From positions 1-59,009 of the forward strand of contig WBUJ01000007.1 in the NCBI GenBank assembly GCA_008933795.1: DNA of 59,009 bases, in the 5' to 3' direction. Source of the DNA: Candidatus Contendibacter sp. (lineage in GTDB: Bacteria; Pseudomonadota; Gammaproteobacteria; Competibacterales; Competibacteraceae). Position 1 is the first letter of the stretch. Every line of letters begins with the position of its first letter. The position numbers and the translations under genes were made by a program. This document shows positions 20,737 to 29,426 of the stretch, piece after piece. The notes beneath the pieces were generated by a model that was not told the origin of the DNA, searched no databases, and saw nothing but the letters and a program-made list of their open reading frames with translations.

Positions 20737-21816
20737 TTAGCCGCGCCGTTTTTGGAAGTCGGCCATGAAATCCACCAGCGCCTTGACGCCTTCCAGCGGC
20801 ACGGCATTGTAAATGCTGGCGCGCATCCCGCCGACCGAGCGGTGGCCAGCCAAGGTCAGCAGACCAGCGGCTTTAGCTTCGGCCAGGAACGGCTTGTCCA
20901 GCGCCTCGTCGGGCAGGATGAACGGCACGTTCATCCAGGACCGATAGGCCGGATCGACCGGGTTCCGGTAGAAGCCCGATTCGTCGATGGCTTTGTACAG
21001 CAGTTCGGCCTTGGCTTGATTGCGCGCGGCCATCCCGGCCAGTCCACCCTGCGCCTTCAACCACTGGAACACCAATCCGGCGATGTACCAGGCATAGGTC
21101 GGTGGGGTGTTGTACATCGACCCTTCCTTGGCCATGGCGGCGTAGTCGAGCATGGTCGGGGTGCCGGCCACGGTCTGGCCCATCAAATCCTCGCGGACGA
21201 TGACGATGGTCAGGCCAGCGGGGCCGATGTTCTTCTGCGCGCCGGCGTAGATGACGCCGAACTGGCTCACGTCCAGCGGGCGCGACAGCAGGGTGGAGGA
21301 AAAATCCGCCGCCAGGGGCACGCCGACTTCGGGAACCGCGTGCATCTCGACGCCGCCGATGGTCTCGTTCGGCGTGTAGTGCAGGTAAGCGGCTTCCGGG
21401 TCGCACTTCCATGTGTCGCGAGCCGGCACGGTGGTGAAATTGACCGCTTCGGAACTGGCGACCACGTTGACCTGGCAGAATTTCTTGGCTTCGGAAATTG
21501 CCTTTTTCGACCACTGCCCGGTGTTGAGGTAATCCGCCCTGGTTTTGCCACGCAGCAGGTTCATGGGAACCATGGCGAACTGGCTAGACGCGCCGCCTTG
21601 CAGGAACAGCACCTTGTAATTCGCGGGGATGGCGAGCAGTTCGCGCAGGTCGGCCTCGGCCTGTTCGGCGATGGAGACGAATTCCTTGCCGCGATGGCTC
21701 ATCTCCATCACCGACATGCCGGAACCGCGCCAGTCGAGCATCTCGGCCTTGGCCTGTTTCAGAACCGCCTCGGGCAGCATGGCGGGACCCGCGCTAAAGT
21801 TGTATGGACGTGACAT
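20737..21816 (-). CDS. serC: Phosphoserine aminotransferase
   Basis: The 359-residue class V aminotransferase begins [19 protein letters not shown], the typical SerC N-terminus. The PLP lysine is in [14 protein letters not shown], and [15 protein letters not shown] lies near the C-terminus. It converts 3-phosphohydroxypyruvate and glutamate to phosphoserine, and in many gammaproteobacteria also serves pyridoxal phosphate synthesis. The first 18 codons and the upstream region are repeated in decayed form at 50942-51075. Confidence 0.96.
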   Translation of the reverse strand: MSRPYNFSAGPAMLPEAVLKQAKAEMLDWRGSGMSVMEMSHRGKEFVSIAEQAEADLRELLAIPANYKVLFLQGGASSQFAMVPMNLLRGKTRADYLNTGQWSKKAISEAKKFCQVNVVASSEAVNFTTVPARDTWKCDPEAAYLHYTPNETIGGVEMHAVPEVGVPLAADFSSTLLSRPLDVSQFGVIYAGAQKNIGPAGLTIVIVREDLMGQTVAGTPTMLDYAAMAKEGSMYNTPPTYAWYIAGLVFQWLKAQGGLAGMAARNQAKAELLYKAIDESGFYRNPVDPAYRSWMNVPFILPDEALDKPFLAEAKAAGLLTLAGHRSVGGMRASIYNAVPLEGVKALVDFMADFQKRRG

Positions 21817-21890
21817 GTTAGGACATCCTTCGTTACCGCACTGAAATGCCGCGCATGGTAGCAGAAATGCCGGGTTTGGGCATTATGACC
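21762..21890. repeat. serC 5' region, intact copy of a 129-bp duplicated segment
   Basis: This segment covers the serC start and about 75 bp upstream. It is matched at 50942-51075: a 25-bp identical core (AGAACCGCCTCGGGCAGCAT plus GGCGG) and a second block GCATGGTAGnAGAAATGCC are at the same spacing in both places. In the other copy the second block leads straight into an EamA transporter gene. Here the matching sequence (21846-21890) leads into nothing recognisable. Confidence 0.7.
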
Positions 21891-22121
21891 CCGGCCGCGA
21901 ACGAGCGAGTGGAACGGCAGTGTATATTGCGTCGGGCTAAAGCAAAGTCTTGGAAGATTGCACGCGACAATCCCGCTATCCACATAATTACCTATTGTTT
22001 CAGTCGGTTTTTTGGGCTATACGTTTGTTCGGCGCCGCCTACCTGGGTGGAGGCCAGATGCGGGCGCCAAGTCTGGGATCCCCAGTACCAGGGTACAGCG
22101 TGAGTTGCGGGATACGATTTT
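21891..22121. other. Non-coding region between serC and the outer-membrane protein gene
   Basis: Divergent gap that must carry promoters for serC and the 22122 gene. An open plus frame from 21846 is too short and unlike a known protein, apart from its first residues that match the EamA leader (MVAEMP). No hairpin or certain promoter is visible. Confidence 0.3.
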
Positions 22122-23120
22122 ATGAATCAATCAATTGATTTTTATCCGGCCCATAAAACGGTTAAGGGTGCGCCGCGCCGCAGATCGCCAGGCGCGAGAG
22201 CGAATCGCCGGTTCGGGTTGCGCGGCCCCGTCGCTTTACTCTTGGTGGCTTGCGGGCTGCCGGTCACGGCGCAGGAGACCAACCATTACCCCAATGGCAC
22301 TTCCGGCATCCTGGCTGGCAGCGTGCCGGGTCCGGGCCTTTATTATTTGATGTACAACCTGTTGTACGACGCCGACCGACTGAAGAATAGCGCTGGCCAT
22401 GCCGCGCTGGCCCCTGACGGTAACTCCCTGGATTTCAGGGCCAAGGCGTTTGCCAACGTCCATCGGCTCATCCATGTCACCCGCCTCAAGTTTCTGGGCG
22501 CGGAGTTCAGTTGGAATGTGGCCGTGCCACTGGTCTACCGCAGCGTCCGGATCAACAACTTCGGTATCGACGATTCAGACTTCGCGCTGGGCGATGTGAA
22601 CCTGGAGCCACTGGTACTGGAATGGCGCGGCCCGCAGTGGGATTTCGGCATCGGCTACGGTCTGTTCGCGCCCACCGGCGACCGGGACGATCAGTATCCG
22701 GCGGAACCGGGCAAGGATTTTTGGACCCATTATCCCATCGTGGCCGGTACCTGGTTCTTTGATCAAAAGCGTACCTGGTCGGCCTCTTTTCTATCCCGTT
22801 ACGAGTTTCACGGCAAACGCGAGGATGTGGACATCACTCCAGGGCGCGACATCTCCGTGGAGTGGGGTGTGGGCAAAAGCTTCGGCACCCTGACTGTAGG
22901 CGTCTCCGGTTACGCCCAATGGCAAGTCACCAGCGATACAGGAGCGGACATCAGCTACGATGCCAGCGTCCACGACCGGGTGTTTGGCATTGGCCCGGAG
23001 GTCCAGTACTTTTTTCCCGAGCATGGTTTTGGCTTCCAGTTGCGTCACTGGCGCGAGTTTGGCGCCCGAGACCGCTCCGAGGGATCGATAACCACCTTGA
23101 CCCTGGTCAAACCCTTCTGA
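22122..23120 (+). CDS. Outer-membrane beta-barrel protein (MetA-pathway phenol-degradation type)
   Basis: The 332-residue protein has an N-terminal signal region (LRGPVALLLVACGLPVTAQ, cleavage near residue 51) after an unusually long basic leader. The mature part is rich in alternating aromatic and polar residues and ends in Phe (TLVKPF), the mark of an outer-membrane barrel. The pattern FGIGYGLFAPTGDRDD and YDASVHDRVFGIGPEVQYFF resembles the Phenol_MetA_deg family of putative uptake channels. The substrate is unknown. It is alone on its strand, with 250 bp of non-coding DNA before the next gene. Confidence 0.75.
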   Translation: MNQSIDFYPAHKTVKGAPRRRSPGARANRRFGLRGPVALLLVACGLPVTAQETNHYPNGTSGILAGSVPGPGLYYLMYNLLYDADRLKNSAGHAALAPDGNSLDFRAKAFANVHRLIHVTRLKFLGAEFSWNVAVPLVYRSVRINNFGIDDSDFALGDVNLEPLVLEWRGPQWDFGIGYGLFAPTGDRDDQYPAEPGKDFWTHYPIVAGTWFFDQKRTWSASFLSRYEFHGKREDVDITPGRDISVEWGVGKSFGTLTVGVSGYAQWQVTSDTGADISYDASVHDRVFGIGPEVQYFFPEHGFGFQLRHWREFGARDRSEGSITTLTLVKPF

Positions 23121-23331
23121 CCAGCGGACGCGCGCTCCTTGGGACCGTAACGGCTTGCCGAGCAGACCGCCAGAACCAGTGTCCGGCCATTGTGAGCAGC
23201 CTTCTCGCATTGCCTATCCGCCCTGCTCGGCAGTTCAACCTCTAATCCCGTGTCTGCTGGTGGGCATGTCCAAACTCTGTCATAACCAAGCTTGGAGAGT
23301 TGGAGGATCGACCTTAACATCAGGTCAATCC

Positions 23332-23357
23332 TGTCTCGAGAATGGGGTCCATTTCAG
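23332..23357 (+). mobile_element. Isolated IS3-family terminal repeat
   Basis: TGTCTCGAGAATGGGGTCCA followed by TTTCAG matches 23 of 26 positions of the right end of the IS element at 107-132. No transposase remnant is seen in the 200 bp upstream, so only the end survives. It sits 29 bp before the start of the cyclase-like/FHA gene and could affect its promoter. Confidence 0.55.
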
Positions 23358-23385
23358 CCGGTAATCATATTTGGGGGAGCGGTTG

Positions 23386-24504
23386 ATGAAATTGAACCTT
23401 AGCAACTTGATATCCAGAATCAGCGATCAATTGGCGTCGGGTCAACAAGCGTCGGCGACCGTGATGTTCGCCGATAGCGGCGGCGCCCGTTTGGTTGAAA
23501 AGTATGGCGCTCAGCGTGCGCGGCAGATCGAAAAGCGGGTGCTGGATGTAATCGCAGCTAAGACGGATGCTTATGGTGGGGCAGCAATCAAAACGGTCGG
23601 CAATGAAATCATGATCTGCTTTCTGGACGCAGAGAGTGCGGTTCGCGCCGCCTGCGAGATGCATCGGGCCATCAAGGATGATCCAGCGCTGATAGGGTTA
23701 AACATCCCTGTCAAGATCGGCTTGCATCACGGCCAAGTGCTGGTGGAGGAGGACAAGGTGTTTGGCGATGAGGTGAATGTCGCCGCTCGAATGCTTGCCT
23801 TGGCCAAGGCCGATCAGATCATTACCACGCGGGAGACCGTCGGGTTATTGCCGGCCGATCTCAAGCAAAAGACCCGCGATCTTGGGCAATCATGGGTGCC
23901 GGGCAAGCAGGATGAGATGGAAATCATCGAGATACTCTGGTGCGACTCCACGAGCCAGACCCAGTTTGTCAGCTATCAGGATCAGGATGTATTGATGAAC
24001 TTGCTGTTCGCGCGACTGTTTCTGGAATATCGCGGCAGGAACATCGAGTTGGTGCCCGATCATCGGGTGTTCAAGATCGGCCGCGGCAGTGGAAACGACT
24101 TGGTGGTGGGTCGAGAACAGGTATCCCGTAGCCATGCCACCATCGAGTTTCGCCAAGGCAAGTTTATCTTGGTGGATCAGAGTGTCAACGGCACTCATTT
24201 ACTGTTGAAGGATGGCGCGCGCATCTTCCTTCGACGCGAGGAGTTCACCCTGCACGACCGGGGGATCATTTTTCTGGGTCCGATCATTTCCGAACAGGAC
24301 CCGGATATTATTCATTATTCCGTCATTCAAAACGCCCAAGAGGTGCATGCCCGCGAGAACGAGATGAAGAAGCAGGTTGAGCAAATGCACGTCGAGATCG
24401 ACAAAGCTGAGATTGCTAAACAGGTTAGCGAGATCGTGGGATCTGAATACTTCAAGCGTATTAATGCGGTGGCTGGCCGATTGCGCGCCAAACGGTCCCA
24501 ATAG
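23386..24504 (+). CDS. Class III cyclase-like domain + FHA domain + conserved C-terminal tail
   Basis: The 372-residue protein has three parts. Residues 15-190 resemble a class III nucleotidyl cyclase: first metal Asp in VMFADSGG, substrate Lys in IKTVGNEIM, and the transition-state Asn/Arg in NVAARM. The second metal Asp (usually GD) is Asn in VGNE, so activity is doubtful. Residues 215-300 are an FHA domain with GRGSGNDLVVG, VSRSHATIEF and NGTHLL, which binds phosphothreonine. The last 60 residues (IQNAQEVHARENEMKKQVEQ ... SEYFKRINAVAGRLRAKR) match the tail of the sensor at 48826. ATG 23386 follows GGGGGAG. It converges with the MinD-like gene. Confidence 0.85.
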   Translation: MKLNLSNLISRISDQLASGQQASATVMFADSGGARLVEKYGAQRARQIEKRVLDVIAAKTDAYGGAAIKTVGNEIMICFLDAESAVRAACEMHRAIKDDPALIGLNIPVKIGLHHGQVLVEEDKVFGDEVNVAARMLALAKADQIITTRETVGLLPADLKQKTRDLGQSWVPGKQDEMEIIEILWCDSTSQTQFVSYQDQDVLMNLLFARLFLEYRGRNIELVPDHRVFKIGRGSGNDLVVGREQVSRSHATIEFRQGKFILVDQSVNGTHLLLKDGARIFLRREEFTLHDRGIIFLGPIISEQDPDIIHYSVIQNAQEVHARENEMKKQVEQMHVEIDKAEIAKQVSEIVGSEYFKRINAVAGRLRAKRSQ

Positions 24505-24608
24505 GAAACTCGGTCAACGGATGAAGCCGTCATGGAGTACGTTTGGAGCGCGTTGAGTTGGAGGCAACGGCCAATCGGGCAGTGCCTAACAGGGGATAGC
24601 CCCATAAA

Positions 24609-25364
24609 TTACTGGTGGAAACGATCAAGAACTTCCCTTAGCAGGCGAACCATGGGATGTCCGGGGTATTTCGTGACAAAGACCCCTTCGCTGGCCAGCG
24701 CCATCATCTCGTCACTGTGCGGCAGGATAGCAGCCACATCGCACCGCAGCGAACTTTCAACACGCTGTTTGAGCATTTGGCTATCAAAGATCGATGGTGT
24801 TTTATTGACAATCAACAGCATGAGTGGCACGTTCAGTTGGCGAGCCACCTCAACGGTGACTGCAGTTCCCTGGAAGTCTTGCGCGTCAGGACGCATGACG
24901 ATGAGCAATACGTCTGAAATCGCGATCGACAGCAACGTTTCCTCATTAAGTCCCGGGTGGGTATCGATGAGGAGAAAATCGAGATTGAGCTGTTTGATAA
25001 GACGTTCGTAACCATCATTGAGTAGGCCAACATCATAGCCTTCCCGCAGGATGCGGGCAATGTCGCCCGTCTTCATGCTTGAAGGAATCAGATAGACTTT
25101 TCCTTTTTCCGAACTGCCTTTATTGGCAGTCACGTCGACTGCCGCATCTTCAACATTGCATGTGCCCCATAGGTAGTCGTTGAGACTGTGGACCATTGCT
25201 TCTTCCTGCACGCCGAAAAGCACATGGATACCCGGCGATAGAATATCTGTATCGACTACGCCAACCCGCATTCCCTTCTCGGCCAGAAGCGCCGCTATAT
25301 TGGCTGTTGTGTTTGACTTGCCAGTGCCGCCGCGAAATGAATGAACCGAGACAATTTTTGACAT
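24609..25364 (-). CDS. MinD/ParA-like ATPase
   Basis: The 251-residue protein has a deviant Walker A, SFRGGTGKSNTTANIA (residues 9-24), the switch region VVDTDILSPG and the Walker B-type FLLIDTHPGLNEETLL. These are marks of the MinD/ParA/CpaE ATPases that position cell structures or plasmids. No membrane-targeting helix of the MinD type is obvious at the C-terminus (LLREVLDRFHQ). There is no ParB, MinE or pilus gene close by. It ends the long minus-strand run and faces the FHA/cyclase-like gene, so a shared signalling role is likelier than DNA segregation (inference). Confidence 0.85.
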   Translation of the reverse strand: MSKIVSVHSFRGGTGKSNTTANIAALLAEKGMRVGVVDTDILSPGIHVLFGVQEEAMVHSLNDYLWGTCNVEDAAVDVTANKGSSEKGKVYLIPSSMKTGDIARILREGYDVGLLNDGYERLIKQLNLDFLLIDTHPGLNEETLLSIAISDVLLIVMRPDAQDFQGTAVTVEVARQLNVPLMLLIVNKTPSIFDSQMLKQRVESSLRCDVAAILPHSDEMMALASEGVFVTKYPGHPMVRLLREVLDRFHQ

Positions 25365-25412
25365 GGTTGCTTTCCAATTTTGCCTTACGATGCTTTTGAT
25401 AGGTTCATCAGT

Positions 25413-25507
25413 TCATCTGACGCGCAGAATGCTAGCCTGCGCTCTCGAACGCATGAAGTACTCCGAGACTCCATAATTTCGCCAACCTGTTTGGCACGCT
25501 TGTTTTT
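25413..25507 (-). pseudogene. Broken copy of the shared C-terminal tail
   Basis: On the minus strand one frame reads KNKRAKQVGEIMES, and after a shift of two bases the next reads SEYFMRSRAQASILRVR and stops. Together they match the tail of the Cache-GAF sensor (RAKQVGEIVESDYFKRLRAQ). At the DNA level ATTTCGCCAACCTGTTTGGC is identical in both places. An extra TC near 25468 explains the shift. The rest of the parent gene is missing. It lies between the PP2C gene and the MinD-like gene. Confidence 0.65.
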
Positions 25508-25576
25508 GCGAGTGGCGCCAGAGAAACAAGCAACAAAACAATCGACAGGTTGCTTGAGATACGCCGGCGACGAACA

Positions 25577-26848
25577 TCAGGGTTTGCCTGAATCTTCAGG
25601 CTGGCGCATCAAGGCAATCATCGTAATATCATCGAACTGGACGGCGCCTGCCACGAAATCCTGCAACGTCGCATACACTTGATCAACGAGTTCCTGCGCG
25701 GTCTTTATCGGCCGGGCCAGCACTTCAAAGAGACGATTTTCCATGAAGAAATCACCAGCCGCATTGCGCGCCTCAGTGACCCCATCAGTGTAACAGAAGA
25801 TGAAATCGCCCGGGTCGATCTGGGCAAATTCGATAGAGTATTTCGTGTCTGGCATCATTCCCACAGCCATGTTGGTCGGTTTCAGTTCGAGCTTGAAATT
25901 GCCCTTGCCGTCAAAGATGACAGGTGGATTGTGACCTGCGTTAATATACGCTAACTGGCCAGTTGCTGGATCCAGCATACCGAAGAACAAGGTGGCGAAC
26001 ATATTGTCCTGCATATGGTTTTCGGTAATGTAGTTATTGGTCAGTTGTACGGCATTCTTCAAAGCCATGGTGCCGGTCGATGGAATGGTGCGTGTTTGCT
26101 TGCGTGCAAACGGTTGGGCCAGTGTATCCGTCTCGAGTATGTCAGCCCAATTGAACGAATAGTTCTGTTGCGCGAAAGCGCGCGTCAGGCTGCGCACCAG
26201 TGCCATGAACAGGGCGGCTGGCACTCCTTTGTCCACCACGTCAGCGATCACGAAACCCAGACGGCGGTTTTGGGAGAGCATGAAGGCATCGTAGAAATCG
26301 CCTGCCACCTCGCGCGCGGGTTGGAAGCGCGCGGCCACGTTCCACCCATCCGGGTTGGGTAGCGTTTCAGGCAAAAAGCCAGCTTGGATACGCCTTGCGA
26401 TCTGGATATCGTGCTCGATTTTCAGAAGTTCTTCGCTTTCAATCCGGTGCTCGTGCTTGTGGCGCAAGCGTTTGTGCTCGAGAACGAGCTGCACACGCGC
26501 TTTCAACAGTCCCGTACTGATCGGGGTTATCAAAAAATCGTCGGCGCCCGCCCGCAGGCACTGCTCCAATTCCGCGCCTTGATCTGGATCGCCGATGACG
26601 ATGGTGGCCACGGCGTCCGTGCCGCCGGTATCTTTAATTCGCGCCAGGAACTCTTGCGCCGTCATATCGGGTAGGGGCGCAAAAAACAAAACCAGCTCGA
26701 AGGAACCGGCGCCAATCAGAGCCAGTGCCTGCCGCGCCTCGTTGACTACCCTCACCTGTTGTTCCAGGGAAGTCAGTATTTGAAGAAGGGTTTTATTGAT
26801 GGTCTCGTTACCGACAACGACCAAGATGTCACCAAGATTTCCATTCAT
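25577..26848 (-). CDS. RsbU-like PP2C phosphatase with degenerate receiver domain
   Basis: The 423-residue protein starts at ATG 26848, after GAGGGGG with a short spacer; the frame is open 14 codons further. Residues 5-125 have a receiver fold, but the phospho-acceptor site reads LVLFFAPLPDMTAQE, with no Asp at the usual place. Residues 170-415 are a SpoIIE/RsbU phosphatase with EVAGDFYDAF, IADVVDKGVPAALFMAL, YINAGHNPP, YTDGVTEARNA and FDDITMIAL, so the metal-binding acids are present. Such enzymes dephosphorylate STAS anti-sigma antagonists. A STAS gene lies two genes upstream in the same run. Confidence 0.9.
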   Translation of the reverse strand: MNGNLGDILVVVGNETINKTLLQILTSLEQQVRVVNEARQALALIGAGSFELVLFFAPLPDMTAQEFLARIKDTGGTDAVATIVIGDPDQGAELEQCLRAGADDFLITPISTGLLKARVQLVLEHKRLRHKHEHRIESEELLKIEHDIQIARRIQAGFLPETLPNPDGWNVAARFQPAREVAGDFYDAFMLSQNRRLGFVIADVVDKGVPAALFMALVRSLTRAFAQQNYSFNWADILETDTLAQPFARKQTRTIPSTGTMALKNAVQLTNNYITENHMQDNMFATLFFGMLDPATGQLAYINAGHNPPVIFDGKGNFKLELKPTNMAVGMMPDTKYSIEFAQIDPGDFIFCYTDGVTEARNAAGDFFMENRLFEVLARPIKTAQELVDQVYATLQDFVAGAVQFDDITMIALMRQPEDSGKP

Positions 26849-26940
26849 AAAATACCCCCTCGGATTGGCCAGTGCTTCATTGAGAGTCATTGGGCCATGT
26901 TTGATCCCACTGTCAGTTTTTCTGTAACAAGGGAGCGGAT

Positions 26941-27840
26941 CTAACGCCGAGCTTCCCTGGCCAAGGCAACGGCGACTTGGCTACTCGGAATCTGTGCTTC
27001 GATACTGTGGCACAAGGTTTCCACCACGTTCTGAATTTCGCCCATGGTTTTATCGGGATCGAATTCGAGAAAGACCTCGACGAATACCCCACCTCCAGCC
27101 CGGCGCGAGCGAATGCCATGCAGGGCTTCGTAGTCGTGGAAGTGCTGAGCCAGTTCGCGCAGGATCACGATCTGGTCGGCTTCTTCCAGGGTTCGATCGA
27201 GCAAGTCGTAGAATGAACTGGACAGCACGCCAATCGCCGAGATCAGAATACTGGCGGCGATGACCAGCGAGGCGGCCGGATCGATGTAAATCGACCAGGA
27301 GAAACCGGACAAAAGCAGGCTCAGCCCCAGGGCTAGCAGAATGAAGACGTTGCCGAAGGCGCGGGTAAAGAACAATTGCCCCTGGGATTTTAGCAACGGG
27401 GAATTTTCGGCGCGGGCCGTGCGGAAGCTGCGCCAGCTCAAGGCGCTGTTGATCGCGCCGAAAACGATTTGGGCGCCCAGGCTGATCCACACGCCGATGC
27501 CTTCGATATGGGAAGGATTGAGAATGTTGGCGATGGCGTTGACTACGATTACTAGCATACCCAGCAACATGATGCTGCCCACGAACAAGCTGGACAGATT
27601 CTCCAGCTTGCCGATGCCATAGTCGAACTGGTGGTTGCTCCCGCCGACGATGCGCCGGATCGCCAGCCAGGACAGCAGGACGGCGACGAACTCCAGACTG
27701 GTCTTGAAAAAGTCGGCGAGCAGAACCGAGGAGTGCGCTGCGATCGCGGCGCTCAAGGTCACCAGCACGTCGATGGCGCCGGCGATCACCGCGGTGCGGG
27801 CCGCTTCTGCCTTGGAGACATTGCCTGAACTACCGAACAT
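26941..27840 (-). CDS. Cation diffusion facilitator family transporter
   Basis: The 299-residue protein has about six membrane helices followed by a C-terminal cytoplasmic domain (about 215-299). The start of helix 2 reads HSSVLLADFFKTSLEFVAVL, resembling the metal-site HxxxD of CDF proteins. FDYGIGKLENLSSLF matches the family HxYGxxxxE loop, with Phe-Asp in place of His-Pro. CDF transporters export Zn, Fe, Mn or related ions; the metal here cannot be told, and the atypical loop makes transport of a usual metal less sure. ATG 27840 follows GGAG by six bases. It sits between STAS and PP2C genes. Confidence 0.85.
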   Translation of the reverse strand: MFGSSGNVSKAEAARTAVIAGAIDVLVTLSAAIAAHSSVLLADFFKTSLEFVAVLLSWLAIRRIVGGSNHQFDYGIGKLENLSSLFVGSIMLLGMLVIVVNAIANILNPSHIEGIGVWISLGAQIVFGAINSALSWRSFRTARAENSPLLKSQGQLFFTRAFGNVFILLALGLSLLLSGFSWSIYIDPAASLVIAASILISAIGVLSSSFYDLLDRTLEEADQIVILRELAQHFHDYEALHGIRSRRAGGGVFVEVFLEFDPDKTMGEIQNVVETLCHSIEAQIPSSQVAVALAREARR

Positions 27841-27922
27841 CAATTTCTCCGATGGGGTCGTTTTAATGGGCGTTCGGTGGCCGAAGCGGACTTGGCAACG
27901 ATGCGGGAAGCTCGGGACGGCG

Positions 27923-28282
27923 TCAGGCCGGCGGCGCGGGTTCGGGCTCGAGCAGGGCTTTGCCCTCGGCGGCCGTGGCGCTGATGGTCATGATGTTGCT
28001 GAACCCGGCGGTATCGAACACGCCGCGCACGTTGGCCGACATCTCGCACAGGATCATCTTGCCGTTGAGCTTGTGCATCTTTTTGGCGAACCCCAGGAAC
28101 ACGCGCAGCCCGGCGCTGGTAATCAGGGCCAGCGCGGCGAACCGGATCAAAAAGCACCGTTCGCCGGCTTCGATCAGGCTGTTCAACTGCTGCTCCAGTT
28201 GCGGCGAGGTCATCCCATCCAGTTCTCCGGTCAGGAGGATTTCGGTTACCTCGCCCGACTTGGCCACGTTCACGGTTAACAC
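27923..28282 (-). CDS. STAS-domain anti-sigma factor antagonist
   Basis: A 119-residue single STAS domain starting at GTG 28282, after GAGGG. The phosphorylatable serine is S56 in LALITSAGLRVFLG, the SpoIIAA/RsbV signature. Unphosphorylated STAS proteins bind an RsbW-like kinase and release its partner. A short Pro/Ala/Glu tail follows the fold. Possible partners in the window are the RsbW-like protein at 32943 and the PP2C enzymes at 25577 and 46205. It is 108 bp downstream of the VOC gene, so a separate promoter is possible. Confidence 0.9.
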   Translation of the reverse strand: MLTVNVAKSGEVTEILLTGELDGMTSPQLEQQLNSLIEAGERCFLIRFAALALITSAGLRVFLGFAKKMHKLNGKMILCEMSANVRGVFDTAGFSNIMTISATAAEGKALLEPEPAPPA

Positions 28283-28390
28283 GCTTTAAACCCTCTTGAT
28301 GTTTGATCGGCCGTCTCCCCGGCGCGAAACCACGGCGGGGGAACCGAACAGGAACGGCCCGACGACCGCTGGGCGCGTTTGGAGCCGAGT
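28283..28390. other. Gap between the metabolic operon and the STAS-CDF-PP2C genes
   Basis: 108 bp, the widest break in the minus-strand run between 28 and 38 kb. It contains a GC-rich stretch (CCCCGGCGCGAAACCACGGC) with weak dyad symmetry that could end or begin a transcript. No reading frame is present. Confidence 0.3.
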
Positions 28391-28822
28391 TTACGCTTGC
28401 AGGGGGGGAGTACCAGGGGCGTCCGTATAACCCTGGCTGATTTCGATGATGTTGCCGTCCGGGTCAGCGATCCAAACCGTTTTCCAGCCGGGAATGAAGG
28501 CGTCGAACTCCAGGGGGCCGAGGGAAATCCGGGCATCCTCGCCCAGTTCGGCGAGCTTGGCGTCCACATCGTCCACCTGAAAAGCCAGATGCCGTACCCC
28601 GGTCCACGGGTAGCCGTCCGCGCTCGGCGGGGAGATGGGCCGCTCCTCCTTGGCCGGGAAGATTTCCAGGGTCAGGTTGCCGGAGCGGGTGTAGACCAGT
28701 TGGTCGTCCCCCAGCGGGACAACGCGCACCCGCTGGAAGCCGAAATACTTGGTGTAGAAACGCTCGATCGCCAGGGGATCCTTGCAGGTCAGCCCGACAT
28801 GGGCGAAGGCCAAAGTGGACAT
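28391..28822 (-). CDS. VOC-family (glyoxalase I-like) protein
   Basis: The 143-residue protein has two beta-alpha-beta-beta-beta units. Metal-ligand positions of the vicinal-oxygen-chelate fold are occupied: His in FAHVGLTC, Glu in LTLEIF, His in VRHLAFQVDDVD and Glu in DGNIIEISQGY. Members include glyoxalase I, dioxygenases and epimerases, so the reaction is open. The start has a strong GGAGGAG site. It is the last gene of the packed metabolic run, 18 bp after a DJ-1 gene, which makes a carbonyl-related role plausible (inference). Confidence 0.88.
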   Translation of the reverse strand: MSTLAFAHVGLTCKDPLAIERFYTKYFGFQRVRVVPLGDDQLVYTRSGNLTLEIFPAKEERPISPPSADGYPWTGVRHLAFQVDDVDAKLAELGEDARISLGPLEFDAFIPGWKTVWIADPDGNIIEISQGYTDAPGTPPLQA

Positions 28823-28840
28823 GATCGCTCTCCTCCAAAG

Positions 28841-29410
28841 TTAGGCTAGGGACATGCGGTCGATCAGGGCGCGGGCGAACTGATGGCAGTGGCCGCCGCT
28901 GCGGGCGGTGATCAGATCGCCATCGATCACGACATCCTCGTTGGTATAAACGGCGCCGTAGGCGCGCGCATCGCCGACCAGGTTGTTATGCACCACCACC
29001 CGCCGCCCGCGCACCAGCTCCGGCATCGGAGCCACCAGCCACATGCCGTGGCAGATAATACCCTTGAGGATGGTCGGTTCCGCGAACGCGCGCCGCAGAA
29101 ACTCGGTGGCCGGCGGCGGCTGCTCCGGGTCCTCGGTGTAGCGCAGCCGGTCCGCGACCATGCCCGAAGGCACGATGATCGCCGCGTAGCTTCGCAATTC
29201 GACGTCGCTCATCCCCTCGAAGGATTCGCGACATTGCAAGGGCGCACGGTACTCGTGGCCGAGAAACTCCAGCATCGGCTGACCCCAGAGGCGGGTGAGC
29301 AAATGCAACTCGATGCCCTCCTCGGCAAAACGATGCTGGTAGTACCAGATTTCCGGTTCGTAGTAGTCGCCTTCGATCAGGATGCCGACCTTTTTGCCGT
29401 GCAGGGGCAT
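28841..29410 (-). CDS. DJ-1/PfpI-family protein
   Basis: From ATG 29410 (MPLHGKKVGILIEGDYYEPE) the product is 189 residues. The nucleophilic-elbow Cys lies in GIICHGMWLVAP and the supporting acidic residue in IEGDYYEPEIWYY, the PfpI/YhbO pattern. Members act as proteases, glyoxalase III-type hydratases or deglycases; the function here is not settled. GGAGG stands eight bases before the ATG. A longer upstream frame is not protein-like. It is the second DJ-1 family member in the operon and differs strongly from the first. Confidence 0.88.
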   Translation of the reverse strand: MPLHGKKVGILIEGDYYEPEIWYYQHRFAEEGIELHLLTRLWGQPMLEFLGHEYRAPLQCRESFEGMSDVELRSYAAIIVPSGMVADRLRYTEDPEQPPPATEFLRRAFAEPTILKGIICHGMWLVAPMPELVRGRRVVVHNNLVGDARAYGAVYTNEDVVIDGDLITARSGGHCHQFARALIDRMSLA

Positions 29411-29426
29411 GGGGCGATCCTCCCGC

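Noticed and set aside
22122-22160. Shared IDFYPxH near the N-termini of the 22122 protein and GlgX
   Set aside because: Only seven positions match and the proteins are otherwise unrelated; treated as coincidence.
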